Positions 5,863-14,954 of a DNA stretch of 64,000 bases are shown piece after piece. The DNA is from Flavobacterium sp. UGB4466. GTDB lineage: Bacteria > Bacteroidota > Bacteroidia > Flavobacteriales > Flavobacteriaceae. The notes below the pieces were generated by a model. It saw nothing but the letters and a program-made list of their open reading frames with translations. It ran no database searches and was not told the origin of the DNA. The position numbers were made by a program, and so were the translations under genes. Each line of letters opens with the position of its first letter. The stretch's first letter is position 1. Location of the stretch: NCBI RefSeq assembly GCF_903469665.1, contig NZ_CAGKLC010000002.1:1-64000 (forward strand), read 5' to 3'.

Positions 5863-8034
5863 ATGAATACAGGTAAAATTACTGTTATATTTTTATTTTT
5901 AGTGGCCACTATTTTTGGTCAGCAAAAAATTACTGTCGAGAATATTTATAGCGGAGCATTTCGGGCAAAAGGAATGGATGAACTGCAATCGTTAAAAAAT
6001 ACAGACCAATATACGGTACTAAATGTAGATCAGGCCAGCCGAAGCATGCAGATTGATTTGTACGATTTTGCAACACTAAAAAAAGTAGCCAATTTAATCG
6101 ATACAAAGAATCATGCAGCTCTTACTGAAGGAATTGACAGTTATACTTTTGATGCCTCAGAGAAAAAGATTTTAATTGCCTGTAATAGCAAACAAATTTT
6201 CCGTCACTCGTTTACAGCAGATTACTTCTTATACGATATCACCACAAGAACGTTGAGTAAATTATTTGATTTTCAGATTCAGGAGCCAACTTTCTCTCCC
6301 GACGGAACTAAAATCGCATATGCAAAAGAGAATAACTTATATGTGTATGATTTGGCTTCGAAAAAATCAACGGCTGTTACTACTGATGGAAAGAAAAATG
6401 CTGTCATCAATGGTATCACGGACTGGGTTTATGAAGAAGAGTTCTCCTTTGTTCGTGCTTTTGACTGGAGTAAAGACAGTAAAAAATTAGCTTACATCCG
6501 TTTTGATGAAAGCGCTGTTCCGGAATTCTCGATGTCAATCTTTCAAAAAGATTTGTATCCAACGATTGAAACGTTTAAGTATCCTAAGGCAGGAGAAAAA
6601 AACTCAATAGTATCTTTACACATTTATGATGCGGTGAGTAATGCGGGTAAAAAAGTTGATTTAGGAAACTATAATGACTTTTATATTGCAAGATTACAAT
6701 GGACAAATGATAACAATGTATTATCTGCTCAGGTTTTAAACCGTCATCAGGACAATCTGGATTTACTGTTTGTGGACGGAACTACCGCTGCAACAAAAGT
6801 GGTTTTGAATGAAAAAGACAAAGCTTATGTGGATGTTACCGACAATTTGACCTTCTTAAAAGACAATAGCTTTATCTGGACAAGCGAAAAAGACGGGTTT
6901 AATCATATTTACTTATATGATAAAAACGGAAAACTTAAGAATCAGGTTACAAAAGGAAACTGGGAAGTAGTGTCTTACTACGGTTTCGATGAAAAAAATA
7001 AAACAATTTTCTATCAGTCTACAGAAAATGGTTCAATCAACAGAGATATTTATCGTATTGCTTTAGACGGAAAGAATAAAATTCGTTTGTCTAAAAATAC
7101 TGGAACAAGTGCGGCAACTTTTAGTCCAAACTTTCAGTTTTTTATCAATACTTTCTCAAGCAGTACTCAGCCTACCACTTATACTTTGAATGAGGCGAAA
7201 ACAGGAAAAGAAATCCAGGTTATCGAAAACAATCAGGCGCTTTCTGCTAAATTAACAGCTTACAATTTACCGACAAAAGAATTTTTTGTTTTAAAAACAG
7301 CTAAAGGCAATGAGCTTAATGCGTGGATTTTAAAACCGAAAGACTTTGATCCTTCAAAAAAATATCCGGTTTTCATGTACCAGTATTCTGGGCCTGGTTC
7401 TCAGCAGGTAAACAACGATTGGAACAATTCAGACGACTATTGGTTTGCATCCCTAACACAGCAAGGTTATATTGTGGCTTGTGTTGACGGTAGAGGAACC
7501 GGTTTTAAAGGGGCAGATTTCAAAAAAGTTACTCAAAAAGAATTAGGAAAATACGAAGTAGAAGATCAGATTGACGCCGCAAAAGTAATTGGAGCATATC
7601 CGTATGTGGATGCTTCAAGAATTGGAATCTTCGGTTGGAGTTATGGCGGATTTATGGCTTCAAACTGTATCTTCCAGGGTAATGATGTTTTTAAAATGGC
7701 AATTGCAGTTGCTCCGGTAACCAACTGGCGTTTTTATGACAGCGTTTACACGGAAAGATACATGCAGACTCCGCAGGAAAATGCAAGCGGGTACGATCAG
7801 AACTCTCCAATAAATCACGTTGACAAACTAAAAGGGAAGTTTTTACTGATTCACGGATCAGCAGATGATAATGTACACGTACAAAATTCAATGCAAATGA
7901 TGGAAGCATTGATTCAGGCCAATAAACAATTTGATTCTCAAATTTATCCGGACAAAAATCATGGTATTTACGGAGGAAAAACCAGAATTCAGCTTTACAA
8001 CAAAATGACTAACTTCATCAAAGAAAATTTATAA
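5863..8034 (+). CDS. DPP-IV-like S9 family peptidase (secreted)
   Basis: This serine exopeptidase of family S9B releases dipeptides or tripeptides after proline, probably in the periplasm. I place the start at ATG 5863, giving 723 residues and a clean signal peptide (MNTGKITVIFLFLVATIFG then QQ). A TTG 33 nt upstream is in frame but would add a less signal-like N-terminus. The N-terminal half is the beta-propeller. The glutamate pair of the substrate pocket is in DWVYEEEF. The C-terminal hydrolase has the nucleophile in GWSYGG (Ser593), Asp in HGSADDNVH (Asp668) and His in KNHGIYGG (His700). A peptide transporter gene follows 42 nt downstream, suggesting joint use of peptide substrates. Confidence 0.93.
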   Translation: MNTGKITVIFLFLVATIFGQQKITVENIYSGAFRAKGMDELQSLKNTDQYTVLNVDQASRSMQIDLYDFATLKKVANLIDTKNHAALTEGIDSYTFDASEKKILIACNSKQIFRHSFTADYFLYDITTRTLSKLFDFQIQEPTFSPDGTKIAYAKENNLYVYDLASKKSTAVTTDGKKNAVINGITDWVYEEEFSFVRAFDWSKDSKKLAYIRFDESAVPEFSMSIFQKDLYPTIETFKYPKAGEKNSIVSLHIYDAVSNAGKKVDLGNYNDFYIARLQWTNDNNVLSAQVLNRHQDNLDLLFVDGTTAATKVVLNEKDKAYVDVTDNLTFLKDNSFIWTSEKDGFNHIYLYDKNGKLKNQVTKGNWEVVSYYGFDEKNKTIFYQSTENGSINRDIYRIALDGKNKIRLSKNTGTSAATFSPNFQFFINTFSSSTQPTTYTLNEAKTGKEIQVIENNQALSAKLTAYNLPTKEFFVLKTAKGNELNAWILKPKDFDPSKKYPVFMYQYSGPGSQQVNNDWNNSDDYWFASLTQQGYIVACVDGRGTGFKGADFKKVTQKELGKYEVEDQIDAAKVIGAYPYVDASRIGIFGWSYGGFMASNCIFQGNDVFKMAIAVAPVTNWRFYDSVYTERYMQTPQENASGYDQNSPINHVDKLKGKFLLIHGSADDNVHVQNSMQMMEALIQANKQFDSQIYPDKNHGIYGGKTRIQLYNKMTNFIKENL

Positions 8035-8076
8035 TTATAAAACAAAACTAAAAACCTTAAATAAATAATAAAGAAT

Positions 8077-9753
8077 ATGGGAGAAACTCAGGTAAAAACA
8101 GCGCATCCAAAAGGACTTTGGGTATTATTCGGAACGGAGATGTGGGAGCGGTTCAACTTTTATGGAATGCGAGCTTTATTAACTTTATTTCTGGTAAATT
8201 CATTGTTGATGAAGGAAGAAGAGGCTTCTTTGATTTACGGAGGTTTTCTTGGACTTTGTTATTTAACACCAATGTTGGGAGGTTTTGTTGCCGATCGTTT
8301 CTTAGGAAATAGAAATTGTATCATCTTGGGAGGGTTGCTTATGGCAATCGGACAATTGTTGTTGTTTACCAGTGGAAGTGTTTTTGAAGGTAACAGAGCG
8401 TTTGCTACTATTATTATGTACACTGCATTAGGAGTTATCGTATTCGGTAACGGATTCTTCAAGCCAAACATTTCAAGTATGGTAGGAAGTTTGTATCCTA
8501 AACAGGAAAAGACAAAATTGGATAGTGCTTTTACTATTTTTTATATGGGTATCAATATTGGTGCTTTTTTAGGACAGTCTATTTGCCCTTTGTTAGGAGA
8601 TGTTAAAGATGCCGGTGGAGTTAGAGATATTCACGCTTTTAGATGGGGGTTCCTTGCTGCTTCTGCTGCAATGTTTATCGGAACAATTCTTTTTTACTTC
8701 CTGAAAAATAAATACGTGGTTTCTCCTGAAGGAAAACCATTAGGAGGTTTACCTTCTAAAAATGACGCCTCTGATTTTGAAGAAGGAGAAGCTCAGAAAG
8801 CTGATTTCTCAAATAAAGCTTTACTAGCTGCCGGAATCGCTTTTGTCACTTTAGGGTTCTTTTTCCATTATGTGGTTGGTCAGAACTTGATTTATACTTT
8901 GATTTATTCTAGTGGTTTGTCATTGGCGGGATTAATTATTTCGGATACTTCTTTGACTAAAGTAGAGAGAGACAGGATTATTGTAATTTACATCGTTTCT
9001 TTCTTTATTATTTTCTTCTGGGCAGCTTTTGAGCAGGCAGGTTCGTCATTGACTTTTATTGCAGACAACCAAACGGATAGAAATTTCTTCGGATGGCAAA
9101 TGCCTCCGTCAATGGTTCAGATTTTTAACGGACTATTCGTAGTATTATTAGCAGTGCCGTTTAGCGTACTTTGGGATACTTTAAGAGCTAAAGGTAAAGA
9201 GCCAATTTCACCGGTAAAATTAGCCGTTGGTTTAGTGGTGATTTCGGTTAGTTTCTTCATGATCGCTACTCAGGTTTCTTATATCGGAACATCAGGGTTG
9301 TTATTGGTAAAATGGCTTATTTTATTATATTTCTTAAATACATGTGCTGAATTATGTTTGTCTCCAATTGGTTTGTCATTGGTAGGTAAACTTTCTCCAA
9401 AACGTTTTGCTTCGTTATTGTACGGAGTATTCTTCTTGTCAAATGCTTCAGGTTATGCTTTAGGAGGAACTTTAGGTTCAATCTTACCGGCAACCGGAGA
9501 TAAATTTGCAAAAGCAAAAGAATTAGGAATTGACCTTCAGGCAGTTTTAGACAACAAGATTACACCAACAGCTGAACAATTGGCTCTGTTGGAAAAACAT
9601 CAGATTAGTGCACATAACCACTTCTTTGCCGGATTCGAAATTCATAACTTATACGAATTCTTCATGGTATTTGTGGTCTTAACTGGTATTGCTGCAATTA
9701 TTTTATTTGCTTTGACTCCATTTCTGAAAAGAATGATGCATGGTGTTAGATAA
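8077..9753 (+). CDS. POT/PTR2 family peptide transporter 1
   Basis: This 558-residue inner-membrane proton-coupled di- or tripeptide importer has the POT signature ExxERF in helix 1 (EMWERFNFYGMRALL). GNGFFKPNISSMVG and FYMGINIGAFLG in helices 4-5 are the PTR2 signature regions. About 14 hydrophobic helices are visible. The cytoplasmic loop after helix 6 is hydrophilic and long. It follows the DPP-IV-like peptidase gene and heads a run of three paralogues, so the group should take up the dipeptides made by the peptidase. A hairpin terminator follows at 9777-9813. Confidence 0.92.
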   Translation: MGETQVKTAHPKGLWVLFGTEMWERFNFYGMRALLTLFLVNSLLMKEEEASLIYGGFLGLCYLTPMLGGFVADRFLGNRNCIILGGLLMAIGQLLLFTSGSVFEGNRAFATIIMYTALGVIVFGNGFFKPNISSMVGSLYPKQEKTKLDSAFTIFYMGINIGAFLGQSICPLLGDVKDAGGVRDIHAFRWGFLAASAAMFIGTILFYFLKNKYVVSPEGKPLGGLPSKNDASDFEEGEAQKADFSNKALLAAGIAFVTLGFFFHYVVGQNLIYTLIYSSGLSLAGLIISDTSLTKVERDRIIVIYIVSFFIIFFWAAFEQAGSSLTFIADNQTDRNFFGWQMPPSMVQIFNGLFVVLLAVPFSVLWDTLRAKGKEPISPVKLAVGLVVISVSFFMIATQVSYIGTSGLLLVKWLILLYFLNTCAELCLSPIGLSLVGKLSPKRFASLLYGVFFLSNASGYALGGTLGSILPATGDKFAKAKELGIDLQAVLDNKITPTAEQLALLEKHQISAHNHFFAGFEIHNLYEFFMVFVVLTGIAAIILFALTPFLKRMMHGVR

Positions 9754-9776
9754 CATAAATCGTAATCATATATAAA

Positions 9777-9813
9777 AAATTACCTACAGGTTTAGGCTTG
9801 TAGGTAATTTTAA
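9777..9813 (+). terminator. Hairpin terminator after peptide transporter 1
   Basis: A perfect 12-bp stem (AAATTACCTACA with TGTAGGTAATTT, 10-nt loop) ends in a T-rich tract. It separates the first transporter gene from the next two, which may need their own promoter or depend on read-through. Confidence 0.75.
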
Positions 9814-9832
9814 TTTTAAAGACTTTATAGTT

Positions 9833-11491
9833 ATGTGGAAAAAACACCCAAAAGCATTGCCATTCCTGTTTCTGTCTGAAATGTGGGAACGTTTTGGTTA
9901 TTATTTAATGATCGGAATTTTTACTTTATATCTGAAAGATGTAAAGAGCGGTTTTGCCATGACCGAGAAAGAGGCTTCTGATTTATACGGGACCTTTATT
10001 GCTTTGGTTTTTCTGACTCCGTTTATTGGCGGACTAATTGCCGATCGATATTTAGGATATAGAAAATCAGTCATTCTTGGCGGAATTTTAATGGGAATCG
10101 GTTACTTCTTAATTGGAGTGCATGATTTGACCATGCTTTATATCGCCATGACTTTGATAATTGTTGGGAATGGTTTTTTTAAACCCAATATTTCTACATT
10201 ATTGGGCAGTTTTTATTCTAAAGAAGAGTATAAAGATAAAAAAGATGAAGGCTACAATATTTTCTATATGGGAATTAATGTTGGAGGTTTTATCTGTAAT
10301 TTCTTTGGAGCTGCTTTGCAAATCCTTTTGGGATGGCATTGGGCTTTTATGGCTGCCGGTGTCGGAATGTTTATAGGTGTTATTGTGTTTTTGTTAGGTA
10401 CGAAGCATTATGTGGGGCACGACCAGAAAAAAGGAGTACAGGAAGGTGATATGCCTTTTTATAAAATTATACTGTTTATTTTATTGCCCTCTTTTGTTTT
10501 TGGAGCAATTGGCTGGTTGATAAAAGGAGTAGCTTCAGATGCTAATGTGAATAGTTCTATATTTGGTTCAGACAGTACAGACGCTTTTATTTTTGCATGT
10601 ATTCCAATAGTACTCTTTTATGGATCACTTTATTTTAAAGCAAAAACAGAAGATAAGCGATCAATAGGAGCCTTATTGGCTATTTTTGGAGTAGTGATTT
10701 TATTTTGGGCAGTCTTTAAACTTAATGGCTCGGCACTTACTACCTGGGCAGACCGATATACTGACAGAGAAGTAACCGGAACATCCGGTAAGGTGATTGC
10801 TAAGCTTAAACTGGCAAAAGAAGTTGAGTATAAAAGGGACTCTACTGAACTATACGATGATCAGTTTCGTTTGCAAAAGGTAAATGGAGTGGTTAAGAAA
10901 GAAGTCAATTATCCTTTATATTTTAGAAATGTTGCTCCGGATAAATTACCGGCAGAAGGTGCTAAGGTTCATCTTTGGGCGACAAATTTAAGTCAGTCTA
11001 TCAACCCGGCCTGGGTGGTTATATTAACTCCTTTGATCGTTGCATTCTTCTCTTTTTTACGAATGCGTAAAAAGGAACCTTCAACACCTACTAAGATTGC
11101 TTTCGGTTTGCTGATTTCGGCGCTGTCTGTTTTGGTTATGATAGCTGCTGTAAAAATTGGGAATAACGGAGCAGAGAAAGTCAGTGCCTGGTGGTTAGTC
11201 GCGAATTATGGTATCATAACAATTGGTGAATTGTTTTTGAGTCCCATGGGATTATCAGTAGTTTCCAAGTTAAGTCCCGTTAATATCACTTCCTTAATGA
11301 TGGGAGGCTGGTTCCTGTCGACTTCTATAGGAAATAAATTAAGTGGAGTTTTAGCCAGTATGTGGGATACTTACGATAATAAAGTCAACTTTTTTTGGGT
11401 AAATTTTGCGCTGTTAATGTTTGCGACAATATTGATGTTTGCTTTAGTAAAGCAACTTAACAAAGTGATGAAAGAGAGAGGAATTAATTAA
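9833..11491 (+). CDS. POT/PTR2 family peptide transporter 2
   Basis: This 552-residue paralogue of the gene upstream has ExxERF as EMWERFGYYLM, GNGFFKPNISTLLG, and FYMGINVGGF. It carries a hydrophilic insertion of roughly 80 residues (from about DRYTDREVTG to LPAEGAKVHLW) between two helices in the second half. The first paralogue has only a short stretch there (IADNQTDRNFFGWQMP). The insertion may face the periplasm and alter substrate access; this is inference. It is followed 14 nt later by the third transporter, so the two are co-transcribed. Confidence 0.92.
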   Translation: MWKKHPKALPFLFLSEMWERFGYYLMIGIFTLYLKDVKSGFAMTEKEASDLYGTFIALVFLTPFIGGLIADRYLGYRKSVILGGILMGIGYFLIGVHDLTMLYIAMTLIIVGNGFFKPNISTLLGSFYSKEEYKDKKDEGYNIFYMGINVGGFICNFFGAALQILLGWHWAFMAAGVGMFIGVIVFLLGTKHYVGHDQKKGVQEGDMPFYKIILFILLPSFVFGAIGWLIKGVASDANVNSSIFGSDSTDAFIFACIPIVLFYGSLYFKAKTEDKRSIGALLAIFGVVILFWAVFKLNGSALTTWADRYTDREVTGTSGKVIAKLKLAKEVEYKRDSTELYDDQFRLQKVNGVVKKEVNYPLYFRNVAPDKLPAEGAKVHLWATNLSQSINPAWVVILTPLIVAFFSFLRMRKKEPSTPTKIAFGLLISALSVLVMIAAVKIGNNGAEKVSAWWLVANYGIITIGELFLSPMGLSVVSKLSPVNITSLMMGGWFLSTSIGNKLSGVLASMWDTYDNKVNFFWVNFALLMFATILMFALVKQLNKVMKERGIN

Positions 11492-11505
11492 TTATTTATA
11501 AATAA

Positions 11506-12990
11506 ATGGAGCAAAAAATCACTTTAGAAGAAATTCAAAATTTTAAAGGCAATTATCCGAAACAATTATGGTATTTGTTTTTTGTCGAAATGTGGGAGCG
11601 TTTTTGCTTTTACGGAATGCGTGGGGTTTTGGTTATTTTTATGGTCGATCAGCTTTTCTTGAAAGAAGATCATGCCAGCGAGCAATATGGTGCTATTCAG
11701 GCTTTTGTATATGCCTTTACTTTTATTGGAGGTATTTTTGCCGATAAAGTATTAGGATTTAAAAAATCGTTGTTTTTTGGAGGAATCGTCATGATTCTGG
11801 GGAACCTTTTGATTGCTATTGCGCCTCATGATTTCTTTTATTACGGAATTGCTTTTTCTATTATTGGGACAGGTTTTTTTAAGCCCAATGTTTCTTCAAT
11901 GGTCGGAGAATTGTATCGTGAAGATGATGGTCGAAGAGATGCAGGTTATGGGATGTTTTATGCCGGTATAAATGTTGGCGGACTTTTTGGTGGTGCTTTG
12001 TGTGTGTATTTAGGGAAGTTTTATTCTTGGCAATTGTGCTTTTTATCCGCTGCAATTGTAATGTTTTTAGGGTTGATCACCTTTTTATTTACTAAAAAAT
12101 ATTTAGGACCAATTGGTGATTCTCCGTTATTGAATTTAACACCGCAAAAGAGACGAATTCGTGAGATAGCCGTATATGTTGTGTCTATTTTGAGTTTGCC
12201 TTTTATTTTTATAATGGTTAAGAATACGAAGTATACGGATTATTTTATGTATACTATTGGTACAGTTGCTGTTTTGTACTTTGCTTATGAATTGTTTAAA
12301 CTGGGAGATTCTAAATTGCAAAAGAAGCTTTTTGCTGCTTTTCTGTTTGTATTTTTCTATTTCCTGTTCAATTCTATTTACGAACAAAGTGGTGGATCGT
12401 TATCGCTTTTTGCAAAAGATAATTTGAATAATAAATTGTTGTTTTTTACAATTGATCCCAACGTTGTGAACAACAGTTCGAATACTTTTTTTGTAGTAGT
12501 TTTAAGCCCGCTTATTGGTTTGTTGTGGATATGGTTAGGGAAACGGAAAATTGAACCGAATACTTTAATTAAATTCGGAATTGGGTTTTTATTCCTGGCA
12601 GCTTCTTTTTACATCTTCTATCTGACCAAATTCTTTGCCGATGCTAACGGAATTGCTTCATTGAATGTCTTTACGTTTGCTTATCTGATAACCACTATCG
12701 GAGAGCTTTGTTTAGGACCAATCGGAATGTCAATCATTACCAAATTATCTCCAAAAAGATTATTCGGAATGATGATGGGGTTGTGGTTCCTGGCAAGTGC
12801 TTTTGGACAGTTGGCTGCGGGTAAACTGGGAGCCGAGATTTCCAGATCAAATACCGGCGACACCTTGATTTCTAAATTGCAATCGTATACAGAAGGTTAC
12901 TATCAACTGGCTATTTATTCGCTAGTTGCGGGCTTGATATTATTAGCAATTTCGCCAATTATTAGAAAATTAATGCAAGAAGTAAAATAG
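11506..12990 (+). CDS. POT/PTR2 family peptide transporter 3
   Basis: This 494-residue third paralogue has ExxERF as EMWERFCFYGMRGVL, GTGFFKPNVSSMVGEL and FYAGINVGGLFGG. It is the shortest of the three. Its position 14 nt after transporter 2 indicates one mRNA. The three proteins are clearly different from each other, so this is an old expansion rather than a recent duplication, and they probably differ in peptide preference. Confidence 0.92.
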   Translation: MEQKITLEEIQNFKGNYPKQLWYLFFVEMWERFCFYGMRGVLVIFMVDQLFLKEDHASEQYGAIQAFVYAFTFIGGIFADKVLGFKKSLFFGGIVMILGNLLIAIAPHDFFYYGIAFSIIGTGFFKPNVSSMVGELYREDDGRRDAGYGMFYAGINVGGLFGGALCVYLGKFYSWQLCFLSAAIVMFLGLITFLFTKKYLGPIGDSPLLNLTPQKRRIREIAVYVVSILSLPFIFIMVKNTKYTDYFMYTIGTVAVLYFAYELFKLGDSKLQKKLFAAFLFVFFYFLFNSIYEQSGGSLSLFAKDNLNNKLLFFTIDPNVVNNSSNTFFVVVLSPLIGLLWIWLGKRKIEPNTLIKFGIGFLFLAASFYIFYLTKFFADANGIASLNVFTFAYLITTIGELCLGPIGMSIITKLSPKRLFGMMMGLWFLASAFGQLAAGKLGAEISRSNTGDTLISKLQSYTEGYYQLAIYSLVAGLILLAISPIIRKLMQEVK

Positions 12991-13043
12991 ACGACATTTT
13001 ACGATTCTTTTTTTGTTTAAATTTGTGTGTAAAATAAAAGGAT

Positions 13044-13511
13044 ATGAAAAAAATATTTTTAATAACGCTTTTTTTAGCGGGAGCATTTGTAACGCAGGCA
13101 CAAGAGTTAAAATGGTATACGGATGTTAAAGAAGCGATCACTGTTAGTAATAAAGAGAAAAAACCTCTGTTAATGTTTTTTACCGGAAGTGACTGGTGTG
13201 GGTGGTGTATTCGTTTGCAGAATGAGGTTTTAAAAACGGCTGAATTCAAAAAATGGGCTACCGAAAATGTGGTGTTGGTTGAGCTTGATTATCCAAGAAG
13301 AACACCTCAGACACCGGAGCTTAAAAATCAGAATAATGAATTACAGCAGGCATTTGGAATTCAGGGATTCCCGACTATTTATTTCACAAGCGCTGAGTCA
13401 AAAGACGGGAAAGTGAATTTTAAAGGATTGGGGCAGACAGGATATGTTGCCGGTGGTCCGACCGCCTGGTTAACAGTTGCTGAGGGAATTGTACATCCTA
13501 AAAAATCGTAA
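13044..13511 (+). CDS. Secreted thioredoxin-family protein with CxxC
   Basis: This 155-residue protein has a signal peptide (MKKIFLITLFLAGAFVTQAQ). The thioredoxin fold carries the redox motif WCGWC (within TGSDWCGWCIRLQNEV) and the cis-proline loop GFPTIY. It should act as a periplasmic disulfide reductase or oxidase; the partner is not apparent. A conserved GGPTAW segment near the end is shared with the two CxxC-less paralogues that follow. A terminator at 13541 separates it from them, so it is a separate transcript. Confidence 0.88.
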   Translation: MKKIFLITLFLAGAFVTQAQELKWYTDVKEAITVSNKEKKPLLMFFTGSDWCGWCIRLQNEVLKTAEFKKWATENVVLVELDYPRRTPQTPELKNQNNELQQAFGIQGFPTIYFTSAESKDGKVNFKGLGQTGYVAGGPTAWLTVAEGIVHPKKS

Positions 13512-13540
13512 AGAAAACATTAAATTACAATTATAGTTCA

Positions 13541-13576
13541 AAAAAACTCCTTGCCTTTTGGTAAGGAGTTTTTTTG
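13541..13576 (+). terminator. Terminator after thioredoxin-family gene
   Basis: The stem AACTCCTTGCC pairs with GGTAAGGAGTT (one G-T pair) around a TTTT loop and is followed by a T run. Confidence 0.85.
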
Positions 13577-13737
13577 TTTCGTAAGAAAAAGTAATAAGTA
13601 AACCCGTGCTTATTGTGTATTTTGTAATTTATTTTGGTTAAAAAAACACATAATATATTTTTTGTATTAATAAAAATTGGAAAATTAAAATATTATGTTA
13701 ATTTCGTCTTAATATTCTAACCAAAAACCAATTTAAT

Positions 13738-14190
13738 ATGACCAAAAAAATACTTATCCTACTGTTTTTTTTAGGTTCAATTTTTATGCAGGCGCAGAAT
13801 TTAGTTTGGAAAACAAATATGACGGATGCTATTGCGCTTAGTAATGAACAGAAAAAACCAATGTTAATTTTATTCACTGCCTCAGGTGTACCGGAAAATC
13901 TTCAGAATGAAATTTTTAAAACTCCAGACTTTGCGGTTTGGTCCCGTGACAACGTTATTCTTGTAAAACTTGATTTGTCTGACAGTACAGCTGATGAAAG
14001 TGATAGAGAACAAAAGCTCAAATTGAAAAGTGCTTTTGGAGTGGAGGACTTGCCTGAAGTTTGTTTTGCAAGTGCTTCGATTAGAAAAAATAAAACCACA
14101 TTTAGCGCTTTAGGAAAAATTGCGTATAAACCGGGTGGTGCAAAAGCCTGGATTGCGGAGTCAAATGCAATTTTGCATTCAAGTGAGTAG
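13738..14190 (+). CDS. CxxC-less thioredoxin-like secreted protein A
   Basis: This 150-residue protein has a signal peptide ending in MQAQ. It aligns through its length with the thioredoxin at 13044: KKPMLILFTASG, the QNEIFKTPDF segment, DNVILVKLD, a retained cis-proline (DLPEV) and GGAKAW. The WCGWC stretch is missing: TGSDWCGWCIRLQNE in the neighbour corresponds here to TASGVPENLQNE, three residues shorter. Only one Cys remains, after the cis-Pro. It cannot do dithiol chemistry, so a binding or chaperone-like role is possible. It lies between two terminators with its own promoter region. Confidence 0.8.
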   Translation: MTKKILILLFFLGSIFMQAQNLVWKTNMTDAIALSNEQKKPMLILFTASGVPENLQNEIFKTPDFAVWSRDNVILVKLDLSDSTADESDREQKLKLKSAFGVEDLPEVCFASASIRKNKTTFSALGKIAYKPGGAKAWIAESNAILHSSE

Positions 14191-14228
14191 TAAGATTTAA
14201 ATTAAGTTTCTTAGTTTAATTTGTAGAT

Positions 14229-14264
14229 TCCCTTTTTGCTCTTGGGCGAGAAGGGATTTTTTTT
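14229..14264 (+). terminator. Terminator after CxxC-less thioredoxin A
   Basis: The stem TCCCTTTTTGCT pairs with GGCGAGAAGGGA, partly through G-T pairs, and is followed by T8. Confidence 0.75.
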
Positions 14265-14459
14265 GAAAGGTTGATCCGGATAATCAATAGTTTTGTCATT
14301 TAAAAGGGTATTTTTTTTTATTTTCTTAAAAATCCAATACTTTATTAGTGAATTTAAATTTATGTTACTTTTTTAACTTATTTTATTTGGTTTTTACTTG
14401 TTTGGTGAAGATATTGTGTTAATTTAGTCGCATTAACCTGCTTAAAAAACCAATTTAGT

Positions 14460-14906
14460 ATGAACCGAAAACTACTTATTTTATTACTTTTTTTAGGTTC
14501 GTTTGGCCTGCATTCGCAAAATTTGATTTGGAAGACAGATATGAATGATGCTATAATGGCGAGTGATTCACAAAAACGGCCCTTATTAATTTTTTTCACT
14601 GCTGCCGGAGTTTCGCAGAGATTCCAGAGTGAAATTTTTGTTACACCTGATTTTGCAGTATGGTCACGTGATAATGTCATTTTGGTAAAACTGGATATGT
14701 CAGATACAGAAGCATCTGACATGGTAAAAGAGCAAAATGTCAAGTTAAAAAACGCTTTAGGTATTCAGGAACTTCCGCAAGTATGTCTTTTAATGGCTTC
14801 TGTTCGAAAAGGCAAAACTACTTTTAATAACTTAGGATTGGTTCCGTACAAACAAGGCGGGGCGAAAGCCTGGATTGCAGATGCAAATTTAATTTTGAAT
14901 CCGTAA
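14460..14906 (+). CDS. CxxC-less thioredoxin-like secreted protein B
   Basis: This 148-residue paralogue of the gene at 13738 has a signal peptide (MNRKLLILLLFLGSFGLHSQ). The active-site loop has the same shortening (TAAGVSQRFQSEIF), so the loss of CxxC came before this duplication. The cis-proline (ELPQV), DNVILVKLDMSD and GGAKAW are kept. Its upstream region also resembles that of paralogue A (GTTAATTT near the promoter, AAACCAATTTA just before the ATG), so the regulatory region was duplicated with the gene. Retention of the fold without the cysteines argues for a functional non-redox protein. Confidence 0.8.
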   Translation: MNRKLLILLLFLGSFGLHSQNLIWKTDMNDAIMASDSQKRPLLIFFTAAGVSQRFQSEIFVTPDFAVWSRDNVILVKLDMSDTEASDMVKEQNVKLKNALGIQELPQVCLLMASVRKGKTTFNNLGLVPYKQGGAKAWIADANLILNP

Positions 14907-14954
14907 GTCTTGTAGAACAGGACGAACTATTCTGTCTTTTCGGACTAAGTTTGA

